Positions 19,563 through 30,000 of a stretch of 64,000 bases of DNA are shown here, piece after piece. This DNA is from Mayamaea pseudoterrestris (lineage: Eukaryota; Bacillariophyta; Bacillariophyceae; Sellaphorales; Sellaphoraceae). The first letter of the stretch is position 1. Each line of letters begins with the position of its first letter. The stretch covers positions 744,001-808,000 of the forward strand of contig BROI01000004.1 in assembly GCA_027923505.1 (NCBI GenBank). The letters are read 5' to 3'. The notes beneath the pieces are model-generated. The model saw only the letters and a list, made by a program, of their open reading frames with translations. It was not told the origin of the DNA and ran no database searches. A program made the position numbers and the translations under genes.

Positions 19563-21365
19563 ATGTCTGCAGCTAATCCTGCTTCATCTGGTTTGGTAAG
19601 CCTGGCGGAGCGCCTTCTTGTGCGCATGACGATGTCCCCTCACTCATCTCGCAACATTGCGTTGAATCATTATCAATCTCCCAACTCAATTCTCCATCTA
19701 ATTCGCTCCTTTTCCTTTCAATTTAATTAGTTCATTGGCGGCTCTCGCGAGTCTGGCTCCGATGTCCGCGTCCAAAATGTTCGGGCCGCCATTGCCGTGG
19801 CAAACATTGTCAAGTCGTCACTTGGTCCAGTCGGCTTGGATAAAATGCTAGTCGATGAAATTGGAGACGTTACCATCACCAACGACGGCGCTACCATTCT
19901 ACAGCAACTTGAAGTGGAGCATCCAGCGGCTCGTTTATTGGTTGACCTTGCGCAGCTGCAGGATCGCGAAGTGGGTGATGGAACGACGAGTGTTGTCTTG
20001 GTGGCGGCGGAACTGTTGCGACGAGGCAGCGACTTGATGCAAACATCAAACGTTCATCCAACCACTGTCATTAGTGGTTATCGGGCGGCACTCAAGGCTG
20101 CCATTGCCTACGTCAAGAGTCATTTGGTAACGCCAGTGACGCGACTGTCGGACGAGCATTTGCTCATGGCGGCCAAGACGAGCATGGCCAGCAAACTGAT
20201 TGGCAATGAATCCGACTTTTTTGCGCAAATGGCTGTGCAAGCCGTCAAGAGTGTTGCCACAAAAATGAGTGACGGCAAGACAAAGTATCCGCTGAGTGCC
20301 ATTCATATTCTCAAAGCGCATGGCTTGTCGTCTCTGGATAGTCGCTGCTTGCCGGGCGGCTTTGCGTTGAATGCGACGCGAGCCTCACAAGGCATGCCGA
20401 CACATGTCGAAGCTGCTAGTGAAGAAAGTACTGTCAAGATTTGCTTGTTGGACATGAACTTGCAGCGACACCGCATGGCCATGGGTGTCAGCATTCAAGT
20501 GACTGATCCAGCTGAAATTGAAAAGATCAAGCAGGAGGAACTTACCATTACCAAGCGCAAGATTGATACAATTTTGGCCACGGGCGCCAAGGTTGTCTTG
20601 ACGACAAAGGGACTGGATGATACTTGCATGAAGTACTTTGTGCAGGCGGGTGTTTTATGTGCCAGACGCATTAACAAGGATGACATGAAGCGACTTGCAA
20701 AGGCAACGGGTGGCAAGATTGTTGTGACGCTGGCTGACATGGAGGGCGAGGAGAGTTTTGACATTGCCAACTGTGGACAGTGCAAGACTGTACGCGAGGT
20801 ACGAGTTGGAGATGGAGAAATGATGCAATTTGAAGGTTGTGTTGGCGGACCAGATGGAGGTTCCGCTTCCACAATTCTGCTGCGCGGACCAAACGAGTAC
20901 TACTTGGATGAGGCGGATCGGGCATTGCATGATGCGCTCTGCGTGGTCAAGCGCATGTTGGAAAGTAGCTCGCTTGTGCCAGGTGGTGGTGCAGTCGAGG
21001 TGGCGCTTTCAGTGTATTTGGATACATTTGCTGCAACACTTGACACACGCGAGCAGCTTGCCATTCAAGAATTTGCTGCGGCCCTGCTGGTTATCCCAAA
21101 GACGTTGGCGGTGAATGCAGCAAAGGATAGTTCTGAACTGGTAGCTAAGCTTCGTTCAATCCACGCCAAGAGCCAAAAGAATTCGGAAGATGAATCATTG
21201 AAAAACATGGGTTTAGACTTGGTGGAGGGAACGGTTCGTGACAACCTTGCGGCTGGTGTGGTAGAGCCTGCCGTGTCCAAAATCAAATCGCTTCGCTTTG
21301 CCTGTGAGGCTGCCATTACTATTCTGCGCATTGACGATCGTATTATTGTGGCGCCAAGTAATTAA
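19563..21365 (+). CDS. CCT1: Chaperonin CCT subunit alpha (TCP-1)
   Basis: Exon 1 (19563-19595) is 33 nt and exon 2 is 19731-21365; the join gives 555 residues. The N terminus [20 protein letters not shown] leads into [34 protein letters not shown], then VGDGTTSVV, the ATPase motif. The middle carries the CCT-alpha type signature [17 protein letters not shown] and [20 protein letters not shown]. The end has [21 protein letters not shown]-like sequence ([13 protein letters not shown]) and ILRIDDRII. The role is ATP-dependent folding of actin and tubulin as part of the eight-subunit ring in the cytosol. All family hallmarks are present and no damage is visible. Confidence 0.95.
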
Positions 21366-21703
21366 CTAAAACTAAAAAAGATGTTGATAATATATGTAAA
21401 TATATAAATATGTATTGAATTGCTTGAGCTATACATGCTCGGCATGGTTTATTTAAACAGCAAATCAATCACATGAGTGCCACTTTCAAATGTTCGGACG
21501 ATACTTGACCCTGTTTCTGTTCCTGTTTATAGCCCGGAAACGACTCGTATACACGCTCCAGCTGTTGCCATCCAATGAAAGATCGCATATGCGGCGTCGG
21601 TTTGTTGAGAAGTAACGAGCCGTAAATAATTCGTTGTTGCAAAGAGCTCGACAACGAGAAGCTCTCGCGAGATACCCTTGGGTCTCCTCACTCAACGATA
21701 AAT
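21366..21703. other. Convergent spacer with a short unexplained minus-strand frame
   Basis: A minus-strand frame at 21469-21654 without an ATG start reads QQRIIYGSLLLNKPTP and FIGWQQLERVYESF, which looks protein-like. I see no splice join to the tricorn gene in the right phase. It may be a small gene remnant or chance. Confidence 0.35.
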
Positions 21704-24700
21704 CTAAGCTGGACAATTTTCTTCTTGCACTGACATGTCCATTGATGTCTTTGGCGGATTAGGAATCACGACTGGTTCTTCCTTCAACCATCTCTTTAGC
21801 TCCTGTATTGCTGCGCTGAGTTGAGTGTCAACACCATCAAAAGCAGTCCGCGGGTTATTGTCGACTACAATGTCGGGAACCACACCATGTTGCTCAATGC
21901 CCAAGCCCCAGCCAAAATTGTTGTTGAAGGTTCCGATTTCGGGAGCAGTGGCAATGCCACCGTCGACGAGAATGTTGTCCGACTGTAGCCATATGCCGCC
22001 ACCCCAGGTTCGCGTGCCAATGAGGCGACCAAGACCGAGTTCTGATATACCTCTTGATACACCTTCGCCGTCGCTGGCTGTCAATTCGTCAATCAACACA
22101 ACAATATGCCCGCGAAATGCGAACTGGGCATCCCAGTCAGCGTCGCCCCGTCTCATGCCGGTTCGCCCTTGCCAATACATCCAAGCTCGTCGTTGCAGCA
22201 TTGTCAAGATCCAAGAGTCAATGTTCCCGCCATTGTTGTGACGAACATCGAGGATCAGTGCTTGTGCGTCATAATCTCCAAAGAAACCTCTTGCAAAAGC
22301 ATTTTCGTCGTCAGCGAGCATGGATCTCATATGAATATAAGCAACAGTAAAGCCAGCCTTTGCTGCCATGCTCTTGGCAGTTTCGCGGGTCCTCCATTCC
22401 CATGCATTATAAAACAAATTAGAGGCATCAGTGGGCGAAATAGGACTTGTTATAAGTGAAGTGGTCGGCATCTCAGTACTCGAACTGTTGCTTAACTTTC
22501 CTGACTCCAATCGAAGCACCTCCAGTCGTACGCTTCGGCCAATCGTCCCTCGTAACAACTTGTGGATGTCGGGAACCGGCATGACGCTTTCTCCATTGAT
22601 TGCGACAATGACGTCGCCGGCCTTTAATCCATCTTGACCAGTCATGCGCAGCGTCTGATCGGATAGCGGAGAGTATACAGCGTAATCGTCCACTAAATTA
22701 AAATCCGGATCTTGGAATGGTATTTCTACAATCCTGTACCCCTTCCAATGAGGATCTCGGACCATGCTCGCGCCTAGACTGCCTGGAGTCACCATCACCT
22801 GAGAATCTTGGTCGTTTTCGTCGATCGGACTATTGTATTCTCCTCCATACACAAAGACATGGAGCGCGCTGAGTTCGGAGGCCATTTGCGCGAGCACATC
22901 ATCGACCTCTTCACGTTTCGTGCATCGACCAACCAGACCACTATACCGCTCGTGGATAGCCAGCCAATCTGTCGAGTGCATTTTATAATCGTAGAAGTAG
23001 TCACGCAACATTCTCCAGGCGTCGTTAAACATATGTTGGTGCTCGACAGGAGGCAAGACAGAGAGTCCCATTTGGCTTGTATCTGCAATATTGATAGATA
23101 ATTCTGCGACATCGCCAAGAAGTCCACTCCATCCAGATATGGTGTTCTCGATGATTTTCGTCTTGCTGTTCATAAACACAATCCAAACGTAATTGCGACA
23201 TGTGCTGATACCAAAATTGTCAAGTGGAGCATAAATCGGAGTCTGGTCTATATCGTCGGATGGAAAAGCGCTAGGCGAGAAAAGTTGCAGACTGATGCCA
23301 TTGTCTGCCTCGACCAATACCAGAGTACCATCGTCCCTGGTCTGGGAGACAATGGAAATATACTTACCCTTGGGGACTTGTGTCATCCTGTAAGCTGCTC
23401 TCGCGAAATTAATTCCTGATTGTGATCCAGCAACTCCAAAGCTAATGGCCATGTCTTTCGGGAACTTTGAATCCAATGCGACGTCCAAACTTGGTAAAGT
23501 TACATTCTCACCCGAGATAGAAGAAGCTTTGGAGGAGAGCGATTTCGCAACACGCCTCAAAAACCTTGTCAACGACCCTGCCTCATGCGTCTGTAGTTTT
23601 CGCGACCGTAAATGCCGCGCCAAGTCGCCCGTCCCTTCACGCAAGAGGCGAGCAGTGCGCCGTGTTTCATCGCCAGAGACTGCCATTGCTTCCGCCGCTT
23701 CATCAATTTCCTCCATCACCTTTTTTAAGGCGATACTTGAATCGTCCACGAAAAGTTCGAGTCCGCCTCCGCCTGCAAAACGTCCTCGCACTGATTCCAA
23801 AATTTCCCCATCAACTGCTTCAGGTAAAAGTGGCAGAGCCCACAAACTACGTCTGGTCATAAAGTGGGGCATTGGAGCGCGACTGCCCCACGGACTTCCG
23901 ACATCAGTCGTGACGTCTCGGTCGGTTAAGAAATACAGCGTTGTTGCAACGTCGTCGGGTGGAGGGCTACCAGTCAGCATCGACACCAGTTCCAGCTTGT
24001 CTTTTAGGTAGTAATCAAGCGATGATTTGCCCCAAAACATTTTGTATGAATTGAAACGATTCGGAGTCGCTTGCACGTGCCGCCCGACCACAATATCGTT
24101 AATTCGAGCGTCGTCCTCTGCTTTGTGCGTCTCGCCGCAATCGACGATTGTAATAACGGAGAATTGGTTGCGCGCTTGATGTTCTACAGCGAGGTATCGG
24201 CCGCCTGGGCTCCAGGTGAAGGTGGCTAGGCTTCCATCCATTGGCTCTCCAAGCTCATTCTCGCTATTTAGCTCCGTATATGTTGCGTTTGGTATGTAAA
24301 GAGGCAATGACATGACAAGAATACGACCATCCGTGTCAGCCCATGCCATGCGCCTTCCACATGGACTGACAGTGACTGATTCAGCCTTGACACTTCCCAA
24401 TCCTCCGTCCCTTGTGCTTCCTCCGCGCTGTTTACCACCCAAAAAGGGTTCAGGCAAGTGTTTCAAGTCGCCAAACACATTAGCTCCATCTGCTTGAGTC
24501 TCAACAAGGTAAAATGCATGCTCCGCCGTCGGACTGAGTGGATCCGTCGCCAGTACCACGGACAATCGTCTAGGACCATCTTCCAGCAACAAGGGGACAT
24601 TTCTCGACGTCAAGACTCGCATCATTCCTCCCGTCATGGCTCCAGGAACTACCTGGTATCTCCGTGGTGGAAGATTTTGCCCGGAACCTTGGTACATTTT

Positions 24701-26326
24701 GTCCGACACCTTGTCCACCACCGGCAGCACCCACGTTTGGCCACGTAGCGTCGCCAGAAAGCTTTTGGACCCATGCGCCGTGTCAAACACATCCCCCGCC
24801 GTCAAGTGCATCGTCGGGTCCACCATGATTTGCCGCTCCTGCAGTTCGTGAAAGTCGGAATATATTTGAATCGCAAGCTTTTGCGCGTGTACTGTGGACA
24901 CTTTGTTTTGAATGCGTCGCTCCATTTGCTTGGAGGTGAGCAAGTGCAAGTCGGCTCCCACGCGTAGCACCACGTTGTTGGTGACTGGGTCGACGGCATA
25001 CTCCTGCAACGCCATGCCATTGTATTGGCAGGAAACGTGTGTAATTTGCACTGGACGTGGCAGTGAAGCGGTCTTGTCGCCATAGACACTTGCCTTGGTC
25101 GGTAACGGCATGGCCCAAAGGGTCATGCTTGTCGCTCTCCATTCAATATCGCTGCCATCCACAGGACTGCGATCACTCAGAAACAGCAAATAGGCTTGTC
25201 CTCCATAGTTGCCAACACTGGGCGCCTTGCTGGTCCCATTATAATCAGCCGTCAGCAACACGGCTAGCTCCTCGTTGTTGCAATACATCCACAAATTTTC
25301 CGCCGTGCCTCCCACGTAGCGCGCCGTGCGACTGCTTTGCTTGAAGCGCACAAACACGAGGCAGTTTTCGTCAAGCGCAATGCCATCAATCGCCTGCGCC
25401 AGCGGCACTTCGGAAATGGAATTGTTACTAAAGTGCTGGCGATAGAGTCGCACATCCGGCAGCGACACTTTCTGCGAGGGAGCGGCGAAAAGTATCGAGT
25501 CGTCGTTCAACTGCGCCACGTTTCGTATGCCCGTGGTGCTCGTATAAGTGAGTCGCTTTGTCGCGACGTTGCTTAGATGCATCAAATAAACGTCGCGCCG
25601 ACCGGTGTAAGTGGCGGAAAAGGCAATCTTGTCTTTGAATAACTTTGGCGACTGCACGTTGCCAATGGTGGTGGTGAGTCGCATGGCGGGCATGCTGCTG
25701 CTACTGCTTGGCAACGTCGTCATGTACAAGTCACCCTCGCTCAAAAATACGAGTGAATTATTGTAGAGGGAGGGTTGCTGCATGTAGCCACGCTTTTCAT
25801 CTGGTTGTTGTTGCGCGGCAGTCACTATCTGGGGTGGTTGCGGCGGGTCATTGTAGGGGTTCCAATCGGTGGCGACTCCAACGAATGGGTCGTAGTAAAT
25901 GGTGTAGCTGCGTTTGGCGTTGGTCGTCGTCGTCGTCACAATGCTACTAGATGCAGCAGCACTCGTTGAGTGTATCACTGTAGTTGTTGATAATGATGAC
26001 TTTGGATCCAGTCGCGTCATGATGGAATCGCGAAAGATGTAAACGACCGACAAACCAACGAGCAGCGTCAAGAGCATGGAAATTACGTAGATTGTGAAAC
26101 AGCATGTATTGCAAAACGACGGCCGCCGCATCGAGTAGTGTTTGCGCGTGCGTCGTTTGCGCCGCGCATCAACGTAGACGGCTTCGTGGCTGCTGCTGCC
26201 ATCGCCGTCGTCGTCGTCGTCGTCGTCAACGGAATTGTACTCCTGCAAGTCGCGCGTAGCAATGCGATCGGAGGAAGAGGGAGATGTACTTCGACTGGAT
26301 GCTTGGGCAATGGTAGGGAGTGACAT
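21704..26326 (-). CDS. Membrane-anchored tricorn-like protease
   Basis: The ATG at 26326 gives 1540 residues. An acidic, basic-spotted cytosolic tail precedes a single membrane helix near residues 72-98 (FTIYVISMLLTLLVGLSVV), so the rest should lie in the lumen or outside. Then come tricorn-style beta-propeller repeats (YNNSLVFLSEGDLYMT, SPKLFKDKIAFSATYTG, NVAQLNDDSILFAAP), a second propeller with the HMFNDAWRMLRDYFYD entry helix, a PDZ segment (AGDVIVAINGESVM), and an S41-type protease core with ALILDVRHNNGG and LIDELTASDGEG (nucleophile Ser), ending in GIEQHGVVPD (the Glu of the charge relay). The tricorn His is in SALHVFVYGGEY. Tricorn cleaves short peptides downstream of larger proteases. 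A membrane-tethered eukaryotic form is uncommon. The C terminus is complete. Confidence 0.9.
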   Translation of the reverse strand: MSLPTIAQASSRSTSPSSSDRIATRDLQEYNSVDDDDDDDGDGSSSHEAVYVDARRKRRTRKHYSMRRPSFCNTCCFTIYVISMLLTLLVGLSVVYIFRDSIMTRLDPKSSLSTTTVIHSTSAAASSSIVTTTTTNAKRSYTIYYDPFVGVATDWNPYNDPPQPPQIVTAAQQQPDEKRGYMQQPSLYNNSLVFLSEGDLYMTTLPSSSSSMPAMRLTTTIGNVQSPKLFKDKIAFSATYTGRRDVYLMHLSNVATKRLTYTSTTGIRNVAQLNDDSILFAAPSQKVSLPDVRLYRQHFSNNSISEVPLAQAIDGIALDENCLVFVRFKQSSRTARYVGGTAENLWMYCNNEELAVLLTADYNGTSKAPSVGNYGGQAYLLFLSDRSPVDGSDIEWRATSMTLWAMPLPTKASVYGDKTASLPRPVQITHVSCQYNGMALQEYAVDPVTNNVVLRVGADLHLLTSKQMERRIQNKVSTVHAQKLAIQIYSDFHELQERQIMVDPTMHLTAGDVFDTAHGSKSFLATLRGQTWVLPVVDKVSDKMYQGSGQNLPPRRYQVVPGAMTGGMMRVLTSRNVPLLLEDGPRRLSVVLATDPLSPTAEHAFYLVETQADGANVFGDLKHLPEPFLGGKQRGGSTRDGGLGSVKAESVTVSPCGRRMAWADTDGRILVMSLPLYIPNATYTELNSENELGEPMDGSLATFTWSPGGRYLAVEHQARNQFSVITIVDCGETHKAEDDARINDIVVGRHVQATPNRFNSYKMFWGKSSLDYYLKDKLELVSMLTGSPPPDDVATTLYFLTDRDVTTDVGSPWGSRAPMPHFMTRRSLWALPLLPEAVDGEILESVRGRFAGGGGLELFVDDSSIALKKVMEEIDEAAEAMAVSGDETRRTARLLREGTGDLARHLRSRKLQTHEAGSLTRFLRRVAKSLSSKASSISGENVTLPSLDVALDSKFPKDMAISFGVAGSQSGINFARAAYRMTQVPKGKYISIVSQTRDDGTLVLVEADNGISLQLFSPSAFPSDDIDQTPIYAPLDNFGISTCRNYVWIVFMNSKTKIIENTISGWSGLLGDVAELSINIADTSQMGLSVLPPVEHQHMFNDAWRMLRDYFYDYKMHSTDWLAIHERYSGLVGRCTKREEVDDVLAQMASELSALHVFVYGGEYNSPIDENDQDSQVMVTPGSLGASMVRDPHWKGYRIVEIPFQDPDFNLVDDYAVYSPLSDQTLRMTGQDGLKAGDVIVAINGESVMPVPDIHKLLRGTIGRSVRLEVLRLESGKLSNSSSTEMPTTSLITSPISPTDASNLFYNAWEWRTRETAKSMAAKAGFTVAYIHMRSMLADDENAFARGFFGDYDAQALILDVRHNNGGNIDSWILTMLQRRAWMYWQGRTGMRRGDADWDAQFAFRGHIVVLIDELTASDGEGVSRGISELGLGRLIGTRTWGGGIWLQSDNILVDGGIATAPEIGTFNNNFGWGLGIEQHGVVPDIVVDNNPRTAFDGVDTQLSAAIQELKRWLKEEPVVIPNPPKTSMDMSVQEENCPA

Positions 26327-27074
26327 GGTTATGTTTGTTGAGCCGACAATTCTGTGACTTGTATGATGAGAGATGAATGACCGCCAATTGAATGCTGAAT
26401 TCCTTTCAGCGAGCTTGCGGTGGCACAATAGTAATTAAATCTGTTATCGACTTAGTAAAAACTTCTTTTGCCGAGTGATTTATGTCAATAGCAGGTAAAA
26501 ATATCAGATTGTTTTTTAATGACTGTCAAAACAATGAAGTTATCATCGTCTCGTTCATCCATGGTGGTCGCCCATCGCCTCTCCGGCAGCTGATAATGTC
26601 ATACCACCACTCAAATGCCACGTCATTCGCATCGCCAGCAGCCACGCCGGCGCGGATTCACGTCCGTTGCCACAAGCAGGCAGTGCAGTGCCTCTGCTGA
26701 CCTCTCCCAGGAGTGCCGAGCCGTCCCATCAATCGTTTGTGCAAGCAAGCAAGCAAGCAAGCAGCAGCCTCCGCCAAAGGAGCGATTACGTCTCTTAGTA
26801 TTTACACGCGACAAATTTCAGAGTTTGACGAGACGACGAATTTTATATTTGCAGAGGAGCCAGCAGCAGCCGTAGCAGCAGCGACCGAGTGGCAAGGATT
26901 TTTTGGAAGCAGAGGTTCTTTAATATTTGAATCGTTCCACTCCATTTACTCTCGGAGAAATTCCGACGGCAGCTGCCTCATTGAGCAACGTAGTCGAAAC
27001 GACGTGTGAAACGCAAGCAGTGATTCGAAATCAATTTTCAATCAACGACTACGGTAGCGCAATCAACTACTATC
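26327..27074. other. Head-to-head spacer with simple repeats
   Basis: The 748 bases between the tricorn and formin start codons hold a (CAAG)n run near 26744-26762. Other short frames are not domain-like. A 5' untranslated exon of the formin is possible but not shown. Confidence 0.5.
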
Positions 27075-30000
27075 ATGTACTCGACTCGCCAACCAGCACC
27101 CATTTCCACGACGCGACGCGAGTCCTCTGGCAGTCGCTATGGCAGCAACAATGGCCCACTCTCCAACACGAGCACGAGCAGTCGGCGACATCAGTTGGCC
27201 CTGTTTCGACATGCCTCCACCAAGCGCGCCAGCGCCAAGAGCATGAGCAAGACGAGGCAGCATGCCAAGCAATTGGCAAGTATGCAGCAGCAGGCGAATA
27301 ATGCAGACAATCAGCAGCAGGAGACTGTCGCAGTCGACTTTTTTGCAGATTTTTCGGCAGCCTTTCCTGATGCAGACGCTACACCGTCAATGGATTTGTT
27401 TGCCGCAGCTCCGCAGCAGCATTCTTCTGCATCCGCATCATTTAGCAATGGAAACAGTAGCAATGCGTTACTGAGAAGGAGGCTGTCCAAAAGCAACAAT
27501 CACCATAAGCTGCTGCATACCAATGATTCATTTGCGTCGGACGATTACAATGTGAACGAATACAGCAATAACAATTATCACCATGCTGCTGCTACCGCAA
27601 ACATTGACACGAGCTTTTTCGACGAAAATCCCTTTGCGGCGCAGCAGCGAGACTTGGAGGAGGAGGAGCGCCAAAAACGAGCACTCAGCCAGCAGGCGCA
27701 AATGATGGCGCAAGCGGCTGCCAAGGTGCAAGAGAGGCAGCGAAGAGCGGCAGCGGCGGCGAATGCAAATGCAGCAGTGCAGCAACAACAAGACGACTTG
27801 TTTCAGCCAGACTGGTCGTCGCAGCATGAAGCAACAACGCAGAGGATACCGGCAGCTGCAGCATCGTCATCTCCTAGCAACAAGAATCAAAACCAGCGCA
27901 CAGCCGCGTCATTTTTTGCAGACCAAGAGCAAAAAGTGCAGCAATCACCAGCAGCATCTCGATCGCATTCACAGATTGGATCAGGAAATGCAGCAGCAAC
28001 CTACAATCATAGTCCCGTTTCGGCCGGAAGCAGCAGTTACAACAACAATCAACACAATGTAGTCTTGTCTGGAGGTGCAGCGGCCCGCCGACGAGTTCGA
28101 AGTCAAATGAAAAAGAGTGGAAATGGCGGAGGAGGCAGTAGTGTTGGCGAGTCGGACGCGACGAACTACTCGCATTCGCCAGCGTCATCGTCCAAGCACT
28201 TGCAATCGCCGCCGCAGAGCCCACTCATGCTGAATTCTCCCGCACTAAAGTCGGCGCAGCAACAGCAGCAACAACAAAGGTGGCAACTGCAGCAACAGCA
28301 ATACAACAATCATCAGCATTCGGATGCGTCGTCGATTGGTGCCAGCAGCACTGGATCAAGGTCGCAGTATTTGCCGCATCCACGATCTGTCACTGGTTCG
28401 ACTCGATCCATCACATCCAGCACGGCGTCATCGTCTGGTCAAAACGACATTTTTGACACGAAGCATCCGGATGGAGGATTTCGGTTTGACGCCTTTGGTT
28501 TGGACGAGTCGCAAATTAACTATGAAGTGACGCAAGCCATGCAGGAGATTGCTCATCAGAATCCAAACATTTCATTCTTCATGGACAATGACGATTTTGC
28601 CAATTCCAATGTGTGGGACAATGTGTCGCCAAATCAGAGTCGCGCGTCCACTCCGACGAAGGACGAGCAGGATGGCTTTGTGGATGGCTTTCGTGTCAAC
28701 AAGTTGGGAGGACTGCGGCAGTCGCCAACGAGCACGGAGCGAACAAGCTTGACGAGTGACTCTTCTGGACGTGTTAATTTGTTCAAATTAAAGGCTGGCT
28801 TCCACGAGTCAAAGCCAGCGAGGCGAGTCGTTGCTGCGCCGTCGACGGATAGGAGGCAAAGTTTGTCGACGAGGCAGCCGCAGCAGCAGCAACAGCAACA
28901 ACAACAAGATGGCATGCAGCTGGAAATGCCAAGGCTGCAGGAGCCAATTATGCGACGAACCAAGTCTCAGGATGTTGACTTTTTTGACCCTGGATTCGAA
29001 TCTTCGGATGCAGAAGGGTTCGAGTCGGATGTTGGTGGAACAAACACTTCGACGACGGCGGATCCAACCGAAATTCCGAGCAGCACGGATGGATCTGTTC
29101 GACGACATGAGGAGAAAAAAGATGATGACGCCGGGGAAACTAGCAAGCGTAGACCAACCATGGAAGCGTTGAAATCCAAGTGGTCTTTGCACAGTGGATC
29201 AGCGATGCGAATGCAACCGAACGGACGACCATCGCCGCGTCAACAGCAATCTGCCGCTTCGCCTCAACTAACTCAGCCAATGGTGTCAACTCGGCAATTT
29301 GATGCTCCTGCGGCAAGCATGAAAGAAGGGAACTACGGCAAGCGACAACTAGAGATGAAAAACTCGGTCCAAGAAGCGGTTATACGACCGGCTCCATCTT
29401 ACGAGCGTCGTGAAGGTCACCAATCCATTTCATCAGGTCGATCATCGCCTGTGTCAACACACGGCGATAGTCCACAGCACGCTAATCAATACCAACAGCA
29501 GGTTGGCGGAGAAACGCCGAATTTAGACGAACAAAGTAACCAAAGACAAGCACCGTACGACAATGCAAAATTGGACGTTGCTCCCTCATTCGAAAGCTTT
29601 CGTGATCGATTGCGGCCTGTGGGCTCCCAGGACGATAAATTTGTCAAGGCAAAGTCTGAAGGAGGTGCAGCTATCAATATGTCGGCTGTTAATGCTGTGC
29701 TAAGGAGAATAGAGATTGTTTCGCCAAATGACTCCAAATCTGACACTGGAGTTCCGTCGCCAGCATTTGCGCAAGTTAAACTCCGGAGAACAATGATTGC
29801 AAAAATGGAAGACACTAAGCAAGAAGCCGCATTGGCGGAACCGAAATTGCCGACACATGAGCCTGAGCAGCAGGAACTGCGACAGGTTGATGAGCCTGTA
29901 CAGCCGGAACGTAAAATGACCTACAGGGAGAAACGAGAGCTTGAACTTCAGCAGCAGCGAGAGGAAGAAGAAAGAAGAAAAGCTGATGAAGCAGCTCTCA

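Noticed and set aside
21469-21654. Possible extra last exon of the tricorn gene
   Set aside because: No GT..AG pair joins it in the right phase, and the tricorn frame already ends with a normal C terminus.
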